A stretch of 64,000 nucleotides of DNA, from NCBI GenBank assembly GCA_003991915.1, contig RQTK01000031.1, positions 431,135 to 495,134 on the forward strand, given 5' to 3'. The notes below the pieces were generated by a model. That model was not told where the DNA came from and did no database searches. It saw only the letters and a program-made list of their open reading frames with translations. Shown here piece after piece: positions 42,748-56,387 of the stretch. The translations under genes and the position numbers were made by a program. Each line of letters opens with the position of its first letter. Position 1 is the stretch's first letter. Source of the DNA: Elysia chlorotica (lineage: Eukaryota > Mollusca > Gastropoda > Plakobranchidae).

Positions 42748-44646
42748 ATACAAGCATAAACAATGACTGGCATACAACACACAGAGCAAACCTTTGTTTC
42801 TTCTGCTCAACATAGGACAGTAACATCGATTGTACTTAAGGAACACCAGGTATCGGACCACACACCACGGTTTACATCAGCAGCATCCAAGAAAGTATTA
42901 AACAGTAGCTCGGGTGAGGTAATCTAGAACATTTAATTACACAGGTGGTTGGGTTGAACGTTTTCTGCTTTGTATTTAAAATGAACAGGTACATTATCAC
43001 ATTGATGGCAACATAGACAATTATGTAAATAGAATCATTGTTGTAGCATAAAAATATTTACCGGCATACAAAAAAAAAATAACAAGTGGATAGAAAACGA
43101 GTAAGACATGTTCATCTGAACGTTTATACCATTATTTAGGCTAAACTAAAACAAACATTTCCGCAGCTGTGTCTTTTCAACCTTAATAATATTATATTAA
43201 TTAAGACATTTTAGACTATAAATTATGACATAAGTAACAAGAATCGTTGTCTTTGATAATGTGATGTAATCATAGATTAGTGTACAGCAAGGGTAGCTCA
43301 AATGTATCGTGCTGTAAGATTTGCAATACAATTTGAATTTTTCTCTTGGTGTACCAGTGGGGTCGACCGGAAGAATTGTAATATTTCTCCTACTACACCC
43401 GATATCTCTGTTTGCGTTGTAAATGTGATCATGAAACGTAGAGGTGAATGCAATTGTTGCTTTGTTGCTCAATAATCAATCTATATCCTAACCAAAATGT
43501 GCTCATTTCCTTCAAAGGAAAGTGTTCAAACTTGGCCTTTTATAAGAAGGCTCAGCCTAAATAAAGGTTTGAAAGAATACAACGTACTCGCCATTCAGTC
43601 ATAATTAGTTATGAGCCCTGACCATGGTGCCCTTTGCTCTGCGTGGGTCACATTTATACAATCCTGCTCAAACGACAAGCACAGACTGCCGAGTCTTCCG
43701 ACAAACCCTGCGACAACAAACAGACCATGCCTAGAAAAACAGGGCCAATTAGACCAGTGGGCTTTGCGGCTCAGGGCCGGCTCAGGCCTAAGCACGTACT
43801 GTACATCGGGTAAATCTGCGACGTGAGCGGCCAGACCAGGAGGGGCCAGCCTGACGAGCAATAGGAAACTAGGGTCTTCATGGGGCACAGGCGCCTCTAA
43901 TCTCCCCACAGCTTTGCTTTCAAGATCTCATAGAAAGGCTACATATCATGCCTCGATAACGTATTATACATTCGTTTGAACGGAGACTAAACAGTTTGTA
44001 GAATGTTTCCTTTTAATAAATAGCCAATATTTTCAGATCACGCCTGATGCAATAATCATTCAAGTCCTGTTTTCTAGCCAAGTAGGGCTAAAATGTGAAT
44101 GACATAATGAACAATTAGTGCATTGGATTTTGTTAACACTTTGTAAAACCCATAACCCGACTTCTCAACCTTGATAATGCTTGATATCACACACAAATGG
44201 TTTTCAATGGAAACAATAAAAAACAGTGCCTGTTATCGAACTATTAAAAAAGCGGAGCTATCCGCATACGATGAAAGTTCCAGAAATTAACAAAATTTGA
44301 ATTTCGAATAGTTCATGAGGTGTATTTGTGACTGGTGGTTTTTTTTAATAGGCAAACAAACCGCCATGCCCACTTTTGATTATGATATAAATATAAGGTG
44401 CCATTTTTTATCGTTTTATACTTGGGTCTCTCTTTATGGAGCTGAGGCGCCCAGGCGTGCTTTGACTTGGCTATATCTAGTTCACAGACTGATGACCAAC
44501 TCAGCTACCCCATAATAATAAATATATTGCAGCGATGGCTGGAGTGCTTTTTATTTTGATATCACAGTTTTTGTTTGTATCCATAAACCAAATCCACAGG
44601 TACTAACTATCTGAGAAAGTGCTACTAGTTATTTTATGTTCTCTAT

Positions 44647-44647
<1 letters not shown>

Positions 44648-44691
<44 letters not shown>

Positions 44692-44725
44692 TGCTTTATC
44701 TCTCTCTTTCAGTCTCTCTCTCTGG
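44648..44725 (+). repeat. (CT)n microsatellite, interrupted
   Basis: About 40 bp perfect CT and two shorter CT runs. Confidence 0.9.
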
Positions 44726-46194
44726 ATACAATTCGATTATCTACATGTATTTTCATTCAGACAGCTCATAAGACAGGGTGTTTGTGTGAATGTGAGTATT
44801 TCCTCTTTGTCCTTGTTAACTCCAGAGATGCGGCTACACTAACAAGCTATTAATTTTATTTAAAATAATTATAATTCTGGAACAGGCTGCATAAGCAACT
44901 GAACACAACCAAGGCAGCAAAACTAAAATTCCTTCTTTAACTCTCTTGAATAATTAAGTTTGATTTACACTTATGGATTATTTCAACCGTCACCGTTTTA
45001 CACCAATATCCAGCAACACCTCATCCGTATTTTATTAATAATTATAATTATAATTAAATTATTACAGTATGGGCCATATCAACGTTCTAAGACAGTCTCC
45101 CTCCTCAATTGTCAACTTTTTTCAACTTTTGAGAGACACCCCTCCCCCCTTTCCCCAACCCCTTTTTAAATTTACCTATGTATGTAAGAACTCAGCATAA
45201 TGCAAAACTTATCTGGTTTTAATTTTCTAAAGATTAACTATTCACACCCCGCACTTTTATATTATTTCTTTTAATCTGATAAACATTTTTGTAAGCATTG
45301 TTTTTGCTTAGGCGTTAACATATAATTTGTTATACAAGCAATTTTTTGAGGGGACTCTAATCTACATGAACTTAAAAACCTTTGCGCAATTTATGCATTT
45401 GAAGAATTAAAGAGTACGTTTTTTTAAATAAATTATAAAAGATTAACTTTGTGGCTTTGTTAAAACAACCATATGATTTTATGAAGCGCCCAACCCCCGT
45501 AAAAGCGTTTAGCCTAAGAGGTTGTATGATCCTCTTCTTAATAATTTATATCATTTACCATGAAGGATTGACGCTCAGATCTGAGTATCGCGTGCCTTCT
45601 GGTGGGAGCCCAAAGTTTAAAATGAGGAACATTGCCTTTTTTAATCTTTTGTGTTCATTTGAAAGCAGATGCTAAGAAGGGTTATGTTAATCAATCATAG
45701 TTAGGGGCAATTAAACTGCCTCAGCTCACAGTAGTCTTTGTTACATCGCATTCAAATGAGTTCTTCTAAACAGGAGAAATTTGGAAATTATCCACGAAAC
45801 GAACAGCCTTGGCAGAACTGTTTATGTATTTGTCATTGTCTAGAGTTTAAACAGAAAAGTATAAAAAGAGAAAGTAAAGATTATGTTCATATCTGCACGG
45901 AAAATCAAGATAATGAGAATGTACTAAAGTCGGAAGTATGTAAGATCACTAAGTCACCACCAATCAACCCTAAATACATAAGTACAATTATGTACCTAAA
46001 CTCTATTCCTCTTTGCTGCCTCTCATACACTGTTCCTATCCGCGCTAGACGATAGTTTTTCACAGAACAAATCATTGCGTCCAAAACAGACAACCCGTTT
46101 AGAAAGCCCACGGTTTGAACGGTTCAATTTAGGATCTTAAAATTGCAATCTTGTTTAAGAGCTTTAGGAGAAAAAATTATTAAAAAGGAAAGAG

Positions 46195-46197
46195 AGG

Positions 46198-46254
<57 letters not shown>
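46195..46254 (+). repeat. (GA)n microsatellite
   Basis: Perfect GA tract about 90 bp from the donor of the CUB exon. Confidence 0.95.
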
Positions 46255-46258
<4 letters not shown>

Positions 46259-46341
46259 CAAGGATGCAGAACGCTACCGAAGTGTCACCAACGAAGAACT
46301 GGGGTGCGCAACGGCCAAACGTCAGTACGTTATACACTAAC

Positions 46342-46525
46342 CTGTTGTGAATGTTGCGGAAAAGCCCGTTTTCTGCACCGAGTTGTCCGAGTTGAATTCA
46401 ATCCGCAGCGTATTCCCCTCCGAGGTGACGGGCGCAGGGAACGTGTAGCCGCAGAACACGCCCAGGAGTTTGAGGTCTTTGCCCACCCCGCTGCTCAGGC
46501 GCACAGAGTCGTACTCACATTCTTG
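46342..46525 (-). CDS. CUB-domain exon (C-terminal half of a CUB domain)
   Basis: 184 bp, acceptor TTCTGTCCCCAG and donor GTTAGT, phase 0 to 1. It encodes ECEYDSVRLSSGVGKDLKLL, GVFCGYTFPAPVTSEGNTLR and IEFNSDNSVQKTGFSATFTT. This has the CUB hallmarks CxYD, FCG, S..N.LrieF.SD..v...GF.A.F, most like tolloid/BMP1-type CUBs. CUB domains are extracellular beta-sandwich modules. The first half of the domain (SPxYPxxYP, CxW) was not found upstream. Its exit phase fits entry into gene 2's first Ig exon, but it could belong to another gene on the same strand. Confidence 0.8.
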
Positions 46526-48835
46526 CTGGGGACAGAACGGCGTCGGTGTGCATAAGGACTACTAGACCTAGTAATAATTTGGAAATAGGCATTTCTGGTA
46601 GTATTAATACTTACTGCTCTCATCTCAGTAGCCAAGAATCACTTGAGTTAAATCTGGTCCCACAACTAGGCGCATTCTGATCTTATATATTTCCCATATC
46701 AAAATGAATATTTCTGATTCTACATCATTGAGTTTAAAAAAAAAATTCATTTCCAGCCTCATAAAGCAAACTAGGTACTATTTCACGCACTAAAAATTAA
46801 AAAAAAAAAAATGGAAACTCATACTAATGCTTGATTCACACTTTTTGCCTCTGAATAACGTTGAATAGTTTATATATAAAGAAAAATGATAAAAGAACTG
46901 CGCCCCCCAAAAAAAAAAAAAAAAAACCACGGTATAAACTAAAAAAAAAACACACACACCCACAAAAAACACAAAAAGATCCAAAACAACAACAAACAAA
47001 CAACAAAAAAGCCACCAAAAAAAAATCTACAGACAGACACACAAAATCAACACATTTTAGAGGCATGTTGACATTAGTGGAGCGCAATTTAAATCGTTTT
47101 GAAAGGGAATAAGATGGATCAGCTTTTTTTTTTTCAAGAAAATCCAAAAGTGTGTTACGGTGCGTATGGCGGGCGAACAATAAAGAGTTCAGGCTTAGGA
47201 GATATTAGAAGTAAGCCCGTTCGTATAGCCGGTGGACCCCCCCCCCCTGTCCACAATCTCTCCGATATTCCCTCCTGTAGAGGCTCTCTTCAAGTGGAGT
47301 ATACAACGAGCAACAAAATGAGTGCGTGGCCGACCTTTGACCCGGCTCCGCTTGGCACCAGCAATCAATGTCCGGTTTTAGGGAGATCTCTCAATATCCG
47401 GACACTTTTTCTTGTCATAAGGGGTCACGTGATCACTATGGGCGGCGGGACGCGGCTACATGAGCTCAGGATTAAGTGATATTATACAGAAGGCGCCCGC
47501 GTGGAAAAGAAAATGAACTAGATATAGGCCTTCTAGTCTAGACACGGCCAGCACTCACGGAATAGAACTCCTGTGTTTTTAAGACCAAACTATTAAGACC
47601 ATATAATACGCAGTGTTTTCACTCTACTCATTGAACCCGAGATGATAAAATTCATGAGTTTTTGTGACTGGCATACATCAAAAGCAAAGGTACAAAAATA
47701 AAAAAAATAAAAAAAATTAAAATAATTATTTTAAAAACTTCAACAGAATTAAATGTAGTGGCTTTCCTCAGACAAATTCAACCTTATTTTACCTTTACCT
47801 TGTATTTTACGAGTCTTTATGGAGAGCACAGACACTAGTTGCATGTAAGGATGGTGAATTTGTGATAATTAAACGATGGTATTGCATTAATAATGTGATA
47901 CAAGTATGTCCGAGATACAGACAAAGCGGTAAAAAGGCAGAGGGATATCAATATACTTATTACTGGTATGTAGTTTACTGTTGATAAGGTAATAATTAAT
48001 TATTTTGCATATTTCTAAAATTGTTCCTTGTATACAGCTTTAAAGGAAACAACTAAAAAAACAACAACAATAAAAAGCGATAAAAACAACAAGAACAGCA
48101 AAACTAATTTATCAAATCATTGAGTTTCCAATGTCCTATTAGTTTATCTCGTAAAAAAAAAAGTCCATTAAAAAATTCTCTCTCCTTTTTCATTTTTTAC
48201 AAATTGTTTTACCTTCTCTGTTTTTATTTCTTAACTCTCCTGTTCACTGAATGAAATGCTGTGCTAAATCTAGTCTGCATGAACCGTTACCATTATTTTG
48301 TTGGACGTTTTCAGCCGCCATAATCAAACAGGGGAGATAAGTAGTTAAACCAAGAGGCAAGTCTGGCCACTCCAGACAACAAAACAGTGTGCCACATTGG
48401 ACCACTCGTATGACTCACACAAGCAAGCTAGATTAGCGATGGCCACTATCGCGCCTAGATCTATCTCTTCAAGGAAAGAAAGAGAGACAGAGAGACGGAA
48501 ATATTAGAAGCTCACCACTGAAAGGGTACTTTTGCTTTTGGATGCTAGAATATCATAGAGAGACGTCCCCGATAAAAGATAAATCTAAGAATGCAGGGCA
48601 GAGCTGTTTCGTTTTTTTCAATCTGTTTTTAATCTATGCTCTTTATACACCAGTGTCTTTTTACCGTTTCTGACAAAGAACAAAAAATAATATTTGAAAT
48701 TGTTGTTGAAAAAAAGAACTGAAAAAATCTATATTCCTAAAATCTGCAATGATGAATGTGACTGTCAGTTTTTTACTTAAATAATGCGAATGAAAATGAA
48801 AAACGGGGATACATATACTTGGGGATTTAATACAA

Positions 48836-49071
48836 CATCTTCTTCTTCTTTTTCTCTTTTTCTTCTTCTTCTTCACTCTTCTTCTTCTTCTTCTTCTTCT
48901 TCTTCTTCTTCTTCTTCTTCTTCTTCTTCTTCTTCTTCTTCTTCTTCTTCTTCTTCTTCTTCTTCTTCTTCTTCTTCTTCTTCTTCTTCTTCTTCTTCTC
49001 GTTCTGCTCCTCTCTTCTTCTTCTATTTCTCTCTTGTTCTTCTTCTTCTCTTCTCTTCTTTTTTCTCTTTT

Positions 49072-49138
<67 letters not shown>
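48836..49138 (+). repeat. (CTT)n followed by (CT)n
   Basis: CTT units (48836-49000), a mixed pyrimidine region, then CT (49075-49138). The Ser/Leu-rich open frames are artefacts. Confidence 0.95.
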
Positions 49139-49139
<1 letters not shown>

Positions 49140-49299
49140 TTTTTCCATGTCAGTTATCATTACATACATGAAGGTTAACAATGGGTCGGCCGCTGTTGAG
49201 TGGGAAATGCGCATTTGTCGGAAATGTTAAGAGATCAAAACTGACTTACCTAAGAGAGTTAGGATGGTGACCAAAATAGACAAGGATTGGTCATAGTTA

Positions 49300-49560
49300 T
49301 GACGCCTTGGTGACTGCGCTACTCATAAGAACAACCAGTCTGACAAGTTATGCACTTTCGATCTGAAAGTTGTGTGGTTAAATTCTGTTTATTTTTGGGA
49401 TCATGACAGCTACAGTCTGATGGACTGACTTTGAGGCGGACTACTAATGAGTTTAACCGCCAAAGCATCAGTGCTCATATCACGCAGGGTCAGGCGTCAG
49501 TACCAACAGAATACTCGATCTCATGATCAACACGGTTTCGCACTCGGTTTTGGTGGGTTT
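49300..49560 (+). mobile_element. Probable decayed SINE
   Basis: 'gtgactgcgctactcataag' and 'cgatctgaaagttgtgtggtt' resemble worn A- and B-box regions, followed by 'gtcaggcgtcagtacc'. No exact family match to the others. Confidence 0.35.
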
Positions 49561-50224
49561 TTTAAATTTTTATTTATTTTGAGTTGACTATGAATCATCA
49601 AATGATATGAATTTGAATCTTCACAATTTTGTTACGAAAGCTGGTGAAGGAGGAGAAAAGAGTAGGGTGCGAGGAGTGACAATACTGGTCGTATTGTGGA
49701 GCCTATCCTGAAAAAACTTAAGCAACCCTAAAGTGACAACATGCATGAGTTGGCTCTTTGTCCATATCAAAATATGTTTTCTGCAATGAAAAACTATTGA
49801 ATAAAGCATTTGCTGTTGTAACCGCCTTCTTTTCGCCGCCTTCCTTAATAATCGAGAAAATCTAATCCATCAAATTTAAAAATAATACATATTTTGGATT
49901 TCAGCATATTGGTCTTGCAAAAAATCGTTTGACGTGGCGGTATTTAATACAAGTAAAAGAGGAATCAGCCTAAGTAATCTCATTTGACTAAACTGTGATG
50001 CTGATATACTTAGAACACATTTTCAAGAAAGAATATATTACCACATAAACCGTAAAAAAAAAGTTTGCAGTCTCTTATGCCCAAGTTACATAAGGATATA
50101 GAATATTCATAAAATGACCACGGCTAAGTTTACGGATATTTCAGGGTATGTACTCAGGCATGAAAACGAAGAAGAATAACATGACTTCTCTTCAACTCCG
50201 AGTTTGTTCAGAGCCGTAGGTGTA

Positions 50225-50690
50225 CCCGTAGGTCTAGCCACGAAGACGGATGCTGTTTGAGGAAGCCAGCTCACTCCCCCCTGGTCGCCGTAAAGGATCA
50301 TTCAGGGGAACCTAGGAGACGTTAAACTCGGATGAGGGAGAGAGAGAGAGAGAGGAAGCGAGACAAACATGTCACGTTTTTACACCCGCCAAAGTTATGC
50401 CTACATCCATCATTGGTGAACACTTCGAACAAAATTAAACCCAGTGCATGTGTGCTGGCTGCCAAGATTCGTTGTTTGATCGTGAGTAAAAGTGATACAT
50501 GTAGTATTAAAGTTAGTAACATAATTGTTCAAATCTCTGTGGGGATTAGAGAGGATCCAAGGGTAGAGCGCGCAGTTCATACTGAGGTTGCAGGTTGCAG
50601 GTTCAGTCCCCTGCTGTGGCTGCGCATTTTGTGCTGATTGCTTGGTGTCTTGTCGTTCTTTATTGGGATACCGGATTAGGTAAACTAAGA
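50225..50690 (+). mobile_element. Two SINE pieces: tail (50225-50330) and tRNA-like head (50553-50640)
   Basis: The first ends 'ctaggagacgttaaactc', like other SINE tails here. The second has 'gggtagagcgcgcagttc' (A-box like) and 'aggttgcaggttcagtcccc' (B-box like). They are separated by a GA run and unrelated sequence, so they are treated as two insertions. Confidence 0.5.
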
Positions 50691-51061
50691 CAGGAAGTTT
50701 CTCTTTCCTCGATCAAAGATTGCTCAATTGCTTTATTGATCGACAGATAGGTGGTATAGATTCAGATAGAGATGAAAGAAAGAAATCAGAAGGGAAGGGA
50801 AGAGTAAAAGAGACAAAACTATAAGACTTAAAATGTCTCCATAAAGAGAAACATTAAAAAATGTCTTCAAAACAACTTGTAAAAATAATTTTTGTTGTCA
50901 ACTAAAATAACATTTCCTCATTCAGTTATCCTGTAAAGATAATACATTACCAAAAATTAGGTCGAAATATAATAACAATTGTATAAATATTGCCGAATCA
51001 CAAAATTTCAGTGAAAACAGTTTCATATTGTGTGAATTATGAATACTCTGTCTCCCCTGCT

Positions 51062-51071
51062 CCTCTCTCTC

Positions 51072-51125
<54 letters not shown>

Positions 51126-51145
51126 ATTCTCTATCCCTCTCCCGT
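51062..51145 (+). repeat. (CT)n microsatellite
   Basis: CT tract with a few interruptions. Confidence 0.9.
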
Positions 51146-51270
51146 CTCTCTAATTTACTCACGAGTATAGAGGATATACAGCCCAAAAGGCAGGTTTGGA
51201 TGAAACACTATAGGATAAAAATAGGAAAGGACTGGCCAATAATGTCGCCGCTTAAAATAAGAAACCAAAC

Positions 51271-51286
51271 NNNNNNNNNNNNNNNN
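51271..51286. other. Assembly gap (16 N)
   Basis: Short run of N directly before an ATA microsatellite. Confidence 1.

Positions 51287-51331
<45 letters not shown>
51287..51331 (+). repeat. (ATA)n microsatellite
   Basis: ATA units adjoining the gap; the true length is probably greater. Confidence 0.9.
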
Positions 51332-51336
<5 letters not shown>

Positions 51337-53769
51337 CCTAGAGGCGCCATAAAGATCGGCCCCATATTTGTCTGTGGGCTGTAGAGTGGCCACTACACTT
51401 AACAGGCGCCGGGATAACTGATGGGGTCATGTACGGCCGACCATCGATTGCCACGGACGCTTTGAGGTTTGCAAGATGTGAGAAAAAGGTTGCGATGGAC
51501 GTTTGTCTCAAAGATTAAAGAAACTTGTATTTATGGGGTACTTGCATAGTTATCGGCGTATTTGTCGATCTGTTGGGCATTGTTAAAATTATGTACATAA
51601 TAGGAATAAATTACATGAGGTAACAAAAAATATATGTAAATATATAATATATGAGAAAGAGTAAGCTAGCCTGCCAGTAGAGGCCTAATGTACCCAATCT
51701 GACCCGTGCATCGTCCTGGTTACTCCTCTGGAGGCAGTGAGGCGAGGGTCCATCAGAACGTCATATGTTTCCAGCGCTGACAGCCGCCCAACCAACTGAT
51801 GGAGATGGACGGTTCACGGGAACGGGACACTTCAGCCATCCAGGCAAACAGCTCGGCTAATCAACAAACACGCGGCGATTACGATTCCTTGGTTTCGTAT
51901 CGTTTATTTGTTTCAGAAATACAATGAACACATGTATCACCAAGCCTGGAAGCCTGAAAGTCGTTTTAAAGTTTGCCAGTTTATGCTCATAAAAACAAAA
52001 TCAGCAACAACAGCAACAACAACATCAACAACAACAATAACAAAAACAACAATAACAGCAACACCAAATAAACTCGTGGACCCACTTTCCTATTAACGAA
52101 TGAAACATCTTCACTAACGATTATTGTTCAAAATCACCTTTTTATCGAGAAATCAAAGGAACATAATAGCACGAAATAATTATGTGACGGGGCGAAATAC
52201 AGAGGATGCTTTTTTTGCCAAGTGTATTGGGTTTCCGGGAAAACGATGTCGTATTATCAGACCTAAAATTGGAAACACAAATAAAAATTAAAATGACCAA
52301 ATTCAAAATTTACATTTTTGGGGGGACATTTAATTATGAATTGTCAATTTCGATGCAAGCTGATTGCACCAACACTCATAAATCTAAGGACAATCGATAC
52401 GGATATTCTTTTCGGAGTTACAAAGAAAAAAAGTAATCATATATACAAAAAAGGTGTAATCGTTTACGACTTCCTCCGATTCCAATGACAACGTGTAGAC
52501 CTAACAATCAGAACCCAAACTGTTAGCGCGCTTCACTGTACTGACCGGAGTCTGCACACGGTCAAGTGGGCGATTCTAACGGAGCTAATTGGTTCATTGG
52601 GAACGTTCATCAGTTTAGTAGCCTGAGTCAAATATTCACCCCTTCCATTTTCCGTATACTTGTTTCTTTCTGAAACTTCTGTTTTTATGTTCAAGTTGCT
52701 GACTAGTTGATCAATCATTATTACTTTTTCTTATTATCAATCCGATCTTTCGGAGTGTTTATAATATAAGAAATAACCTCTTGTTTAGTTGTTTAATAAT
52801 TTAGAAGATATGAATATAGCTTTCATAATAGAGAGATATTCAAGTATCTACATGTAAAGTGTCAAAGTATCAAAAGGCCGAATTTTCATAGCTTAACGCT
52901 ACTGACACGGACAAAGACATATTTTAAATCCTCAACATACAAAATTAGTAGTCTTCAAAAATCATGGTCTAAGGGCCATGAAACAACACACCTGGATCAA
53001 TGTGTTACAAAAAGCTATGTTTTAAAATATTAAGAAAAAGAAATCACACACCAGAGAAGCAAAAACGTTTCGCATTTAATATTATAATTATAAATTCTAA
53101 TCACGAACGCCATCAAAACGTCGCAACCAGTGGACTCTTCGTACGATAAAATGCTTGAGAGGGACATAATATTGAAAGTTGGATAATTTAACCCACGAGC
53201 TACTTTTTTATTAACAAGAATAGAAAAACCTTGTGGTAATTATAAACATTTTACGAAATGGGGAAAAAAGAAGGATATCGGAACGATATTTCGAGTGTAG
53301 TTGTGTAATGTACAAAGAGAATTCATGGACATGGTGCATGCTGTTAAAATTTTGGATACTGAGATCGTAAAATACAAACATTACAGTTCAAACGGTACCA
53401 TATCTTCATTAAAACGATTTTTAATTGCCACTTCAATTATAAAGATTTCAGATTCGCACAATCTTCCTGTAAATTATGAGCCTTAAAAATAAAAACAACC
53501 CAAAATTTGCAATGAGTAGTTACGTGTTTTATATTTGAAGTAATTTGCCCAGGTTTTTTTCTATCTTAATTACCTCACCTCTGACGAATTTTGATTTAGG
53601 GGAAGTCCCTAAAATGAAACAAATAATTATGGCATTAAGTTTCTAAATATAAATTTAAAATTTTGAGACTTGTGTGGATTTATGGGCTGAACAGAAAAAA
53701 AAACTCTTTGGGTACCGTGTACTTTCTTCTTCTATATAAGATGAGAAAAAAAATTGAAATGACCACTAA

Positions 53770-53855
53770 ATCCCTTAATATGCAGAGATTCGGTTTCTTT
53801 CTCCGTACTACAGACCACTGGAATTTGGTCTGCTCTATTTTATCCTCAAACTAGA
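53770..53855 (+). mobile_element. LINE reverse-transcriptase C-terminal remnant
   Basis: The forward frame reads RFGFFLRTTDHWNLVCSIL then a stop at 53852, recalling the 'FFPRTIxxWNxLP' end of LINE ORF2 proteins. Only this tail is readable. The sequence following to ~54100 may be its 3' UTR. Confidence 0.5.
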
Positions 53856-54669
53856 TGAAATGTTATGTTTGACGGATTTTATTAGGAAGAAAACAACCCA
53901 AACTGAACTTTTCAAATGTAATGCTTGATGCTGAATCTGAATGTACAAATCGCATGCACACGATATTCTTTTACAAATTTCAACCGAAAAATATGCAGAA
54001 TACTCGCCAATACTCTTTCTCCCCTCTCTCTTAATGCATGTTTTGTTGAACGGATGCAGCATACAAAAAACGATAGAGAAAAGAAAAAAAAACCCAGGGA
54101 ATTATGAGGGCAGAGGTTAAGTCCGATTTGCCGGACTGAGTCAGAGTGTCTGATGAGTATCAGCGAGCATCAACGTCACGGAGTTAGCCACAGTTAGATC
54201 TAGCCAGGCGGGCTGCGGTCATATTGGCCAAGAAACCTTGGCAAGCTGGAACAGTAAAAACAGGGAGAATTCATCGTAGCAAAAAAAGAGGGTGCATGGG
54301 CAGTAAACTTGACTGAGAATTCGGTATCAGTAATAAAATAAAAGGGAAAGATTGACAAGATGAGATACAAAGTGGGATGAGTTTGAGGGTTTGATAGATA
54401 GATAAATAGCTCAACCCCACCCTTTAGAACCCTCACAAAAAACATGCCAGCTCTGCCTCGAAGAAAAGGTGCACATTCTTTTTCGCACCAACTTACTAAA
54501 CAAGCGGAAAGAACTTTTCAGCACATGTATGCACAGGCGTAAATTTCTCTTGGAATACGCGAACGGCGACAACAACACAGCCTAAGAACAACACACGATA
54601 CCTGAAGATTGCAGCCTGCTGCATGAAACTGGCAGTAGTGTCGTGTAAGTTTTAATTCTAGATTGGATT

Positions 54670-54672
<3 letters not shown>

Positions 54673-54729
<57 letters not shown>
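54673..54729 (+). repeat. (GATA)n microsatellite
   Basis: About 57 bp of perfect GATA. Confidence 0.95.
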
Positions 54730-54974
54730 GTTTATCGATTGATTGTTTGATAGATATAATCAGAAAAAGTCTTTGATTGTTTAATGTTAATGATTTTTTT
54801 GAATTGTCCAAAATTCAATCATTTTGTTTCACCAGATAAAAAGAAAAGACTCAGTGACCTCAAGAGTTGAAATCTACAAAGAATAATAAATGTATACATC
54901 ATTTTCACAGTGGGCATCTTAGGAACATTATAAACATAGTGTATCTTGATTCATTACCAACTTATACTGTTTTT

Positions 54975-55170
54975 ACTGAGTAAAATTTACGAAGGGCTTA
55001 AGAAATAATACGAAAGGCATTTAACAATTCTTGCCTGCTGGGACAAGCAGTAATTAAACCACGAGAGAGAGAGAGAGAGAGAGAGACTGAGTAAAATTTA
55101 CGAAGGGCTTAAGAAATAATACGAAAGGCATTTAACAATTCTTGCCTGCTGGGACAAGCAGTAATTAAAC

Positions 55171-55232
<62 letters not shown>
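54975..55232. repeat. Tandem duplication of a ~110-bp unit ending in (GA)n
   Basis: 'actgagtaaaatttacgaag' begins at 54975 and again at 55086. Both units run through 'taattaaaccacgagag' into GA repeats, the first short (to 55085) and the second ~60 bp (55173-55232). Replication slippage or unequal exchange within the GA tract is the likely cause. Confidence 0.9.
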
Positions 55233-55238
<6 letters not shown>

Positions 55239-56205
55239 GAAAGACCTAGACCAAAAGCGGATAAGAAAGAGGGAGCAAAAGATAGAAGAGATCAAGCCAA
55301 AAGACAGAAAGAGTTTGTTCGAGAGATCATGAAAGCAAAATAGAAAGAAAGATAGAGATGTAGAGCATTCCGTTAAGACAGGCAATTTAATTAGACAAGG
55401 GTAGAGCCATTGGTGCCGAAGTAATGCTCTCCCTCAAGACTGCGGTGACAAAATTTAGTCTTCTTTCTTTGGGTCACATGGTCTCAAGAGTATTTGTTCC
55501 TTTCAACCAGCTGGACCTTTTGATAGAAGTTACCATTATATTTAGCTCGAACGACGCCTACTTATGTCTCCACGTCTATTAGTATTTTAGCCTACACCGT
55601 CTGCAAATTTAATTAGGCCGATATTTGATTTTCAAACTTAGCAGTATAAAAACATTCTTATAAAATTTATCATCTTAGCACTTTTGAAAGTGATGAAAAA
55701 GCGACCGTTCACTGTTTGTATAAATCCATATAGGGGGTTCCTTTTAAATCCTGAACGAACCCATATATTCTTAGGTTTTCAATGGGTTTTATAAGTAAAT
55801 TAAAAAAAACATATAGAGAAAAAAAAAGTGAGACTGAAATAGTCCATCTTTACCCCTTCACTATTGAGATATAGAGCGAAGTGTGAGGTTGGTCTCCAGG
55901 AATCCATAGTCTGGCTTGCTGAACGCTCTGCTAGTCACAAAAAGTAAACACATCAGCTTGGCTTCAATTTAACTCGAAACTTTTCCCGTTCGGCTTCATC
56001 TCTAGATTATTTGATGCCCCCTAAGTCTCTTAAGTTTTTGGTACATAAGGTTTTAAACGATACAATATTCTCAACAACGCGTGATTTTTGAAAAAATAGA
56101 TAAGTACAAAATTTATATATAGCGAAATATAAAAATAAAAGTAAATGAACGAGGAGAGGAATCAAAGAGAGTGAAAAAAAAGAAGAGAGTTAAAAGAGAG
56201 ATAGA

Positions 56206-56387
<182 letters not shown>

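Larger units (their letters stand above)
39966..46341. other. Long non-coding stretch between the Ig and CUB exons
   Basis: Mostly AT-rich. Two GC-rich patches stand out: 41280-41470 and 43600-43915. The latter has a 104-codon minus-strand open frame without family resemblance or clear splice sites and is more likely an old repeat. A signal-peptide exon for gene 2 could be hidden here but was not recognised. Confidence 0.5.

Noticed and set aside
43595..43909. 104-codon minus-strand frame in a GC-rich patch
   Set aside because: No family motif, no start context and no splice sites in a fitting phase; the patch looks more like an old repeat.
47160..47480. 126-codon plus-strand frame in a GC-richer patch
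   Set aside because: Composition is mixed with poly-C, there is no motif, and splice-site support is lacking.
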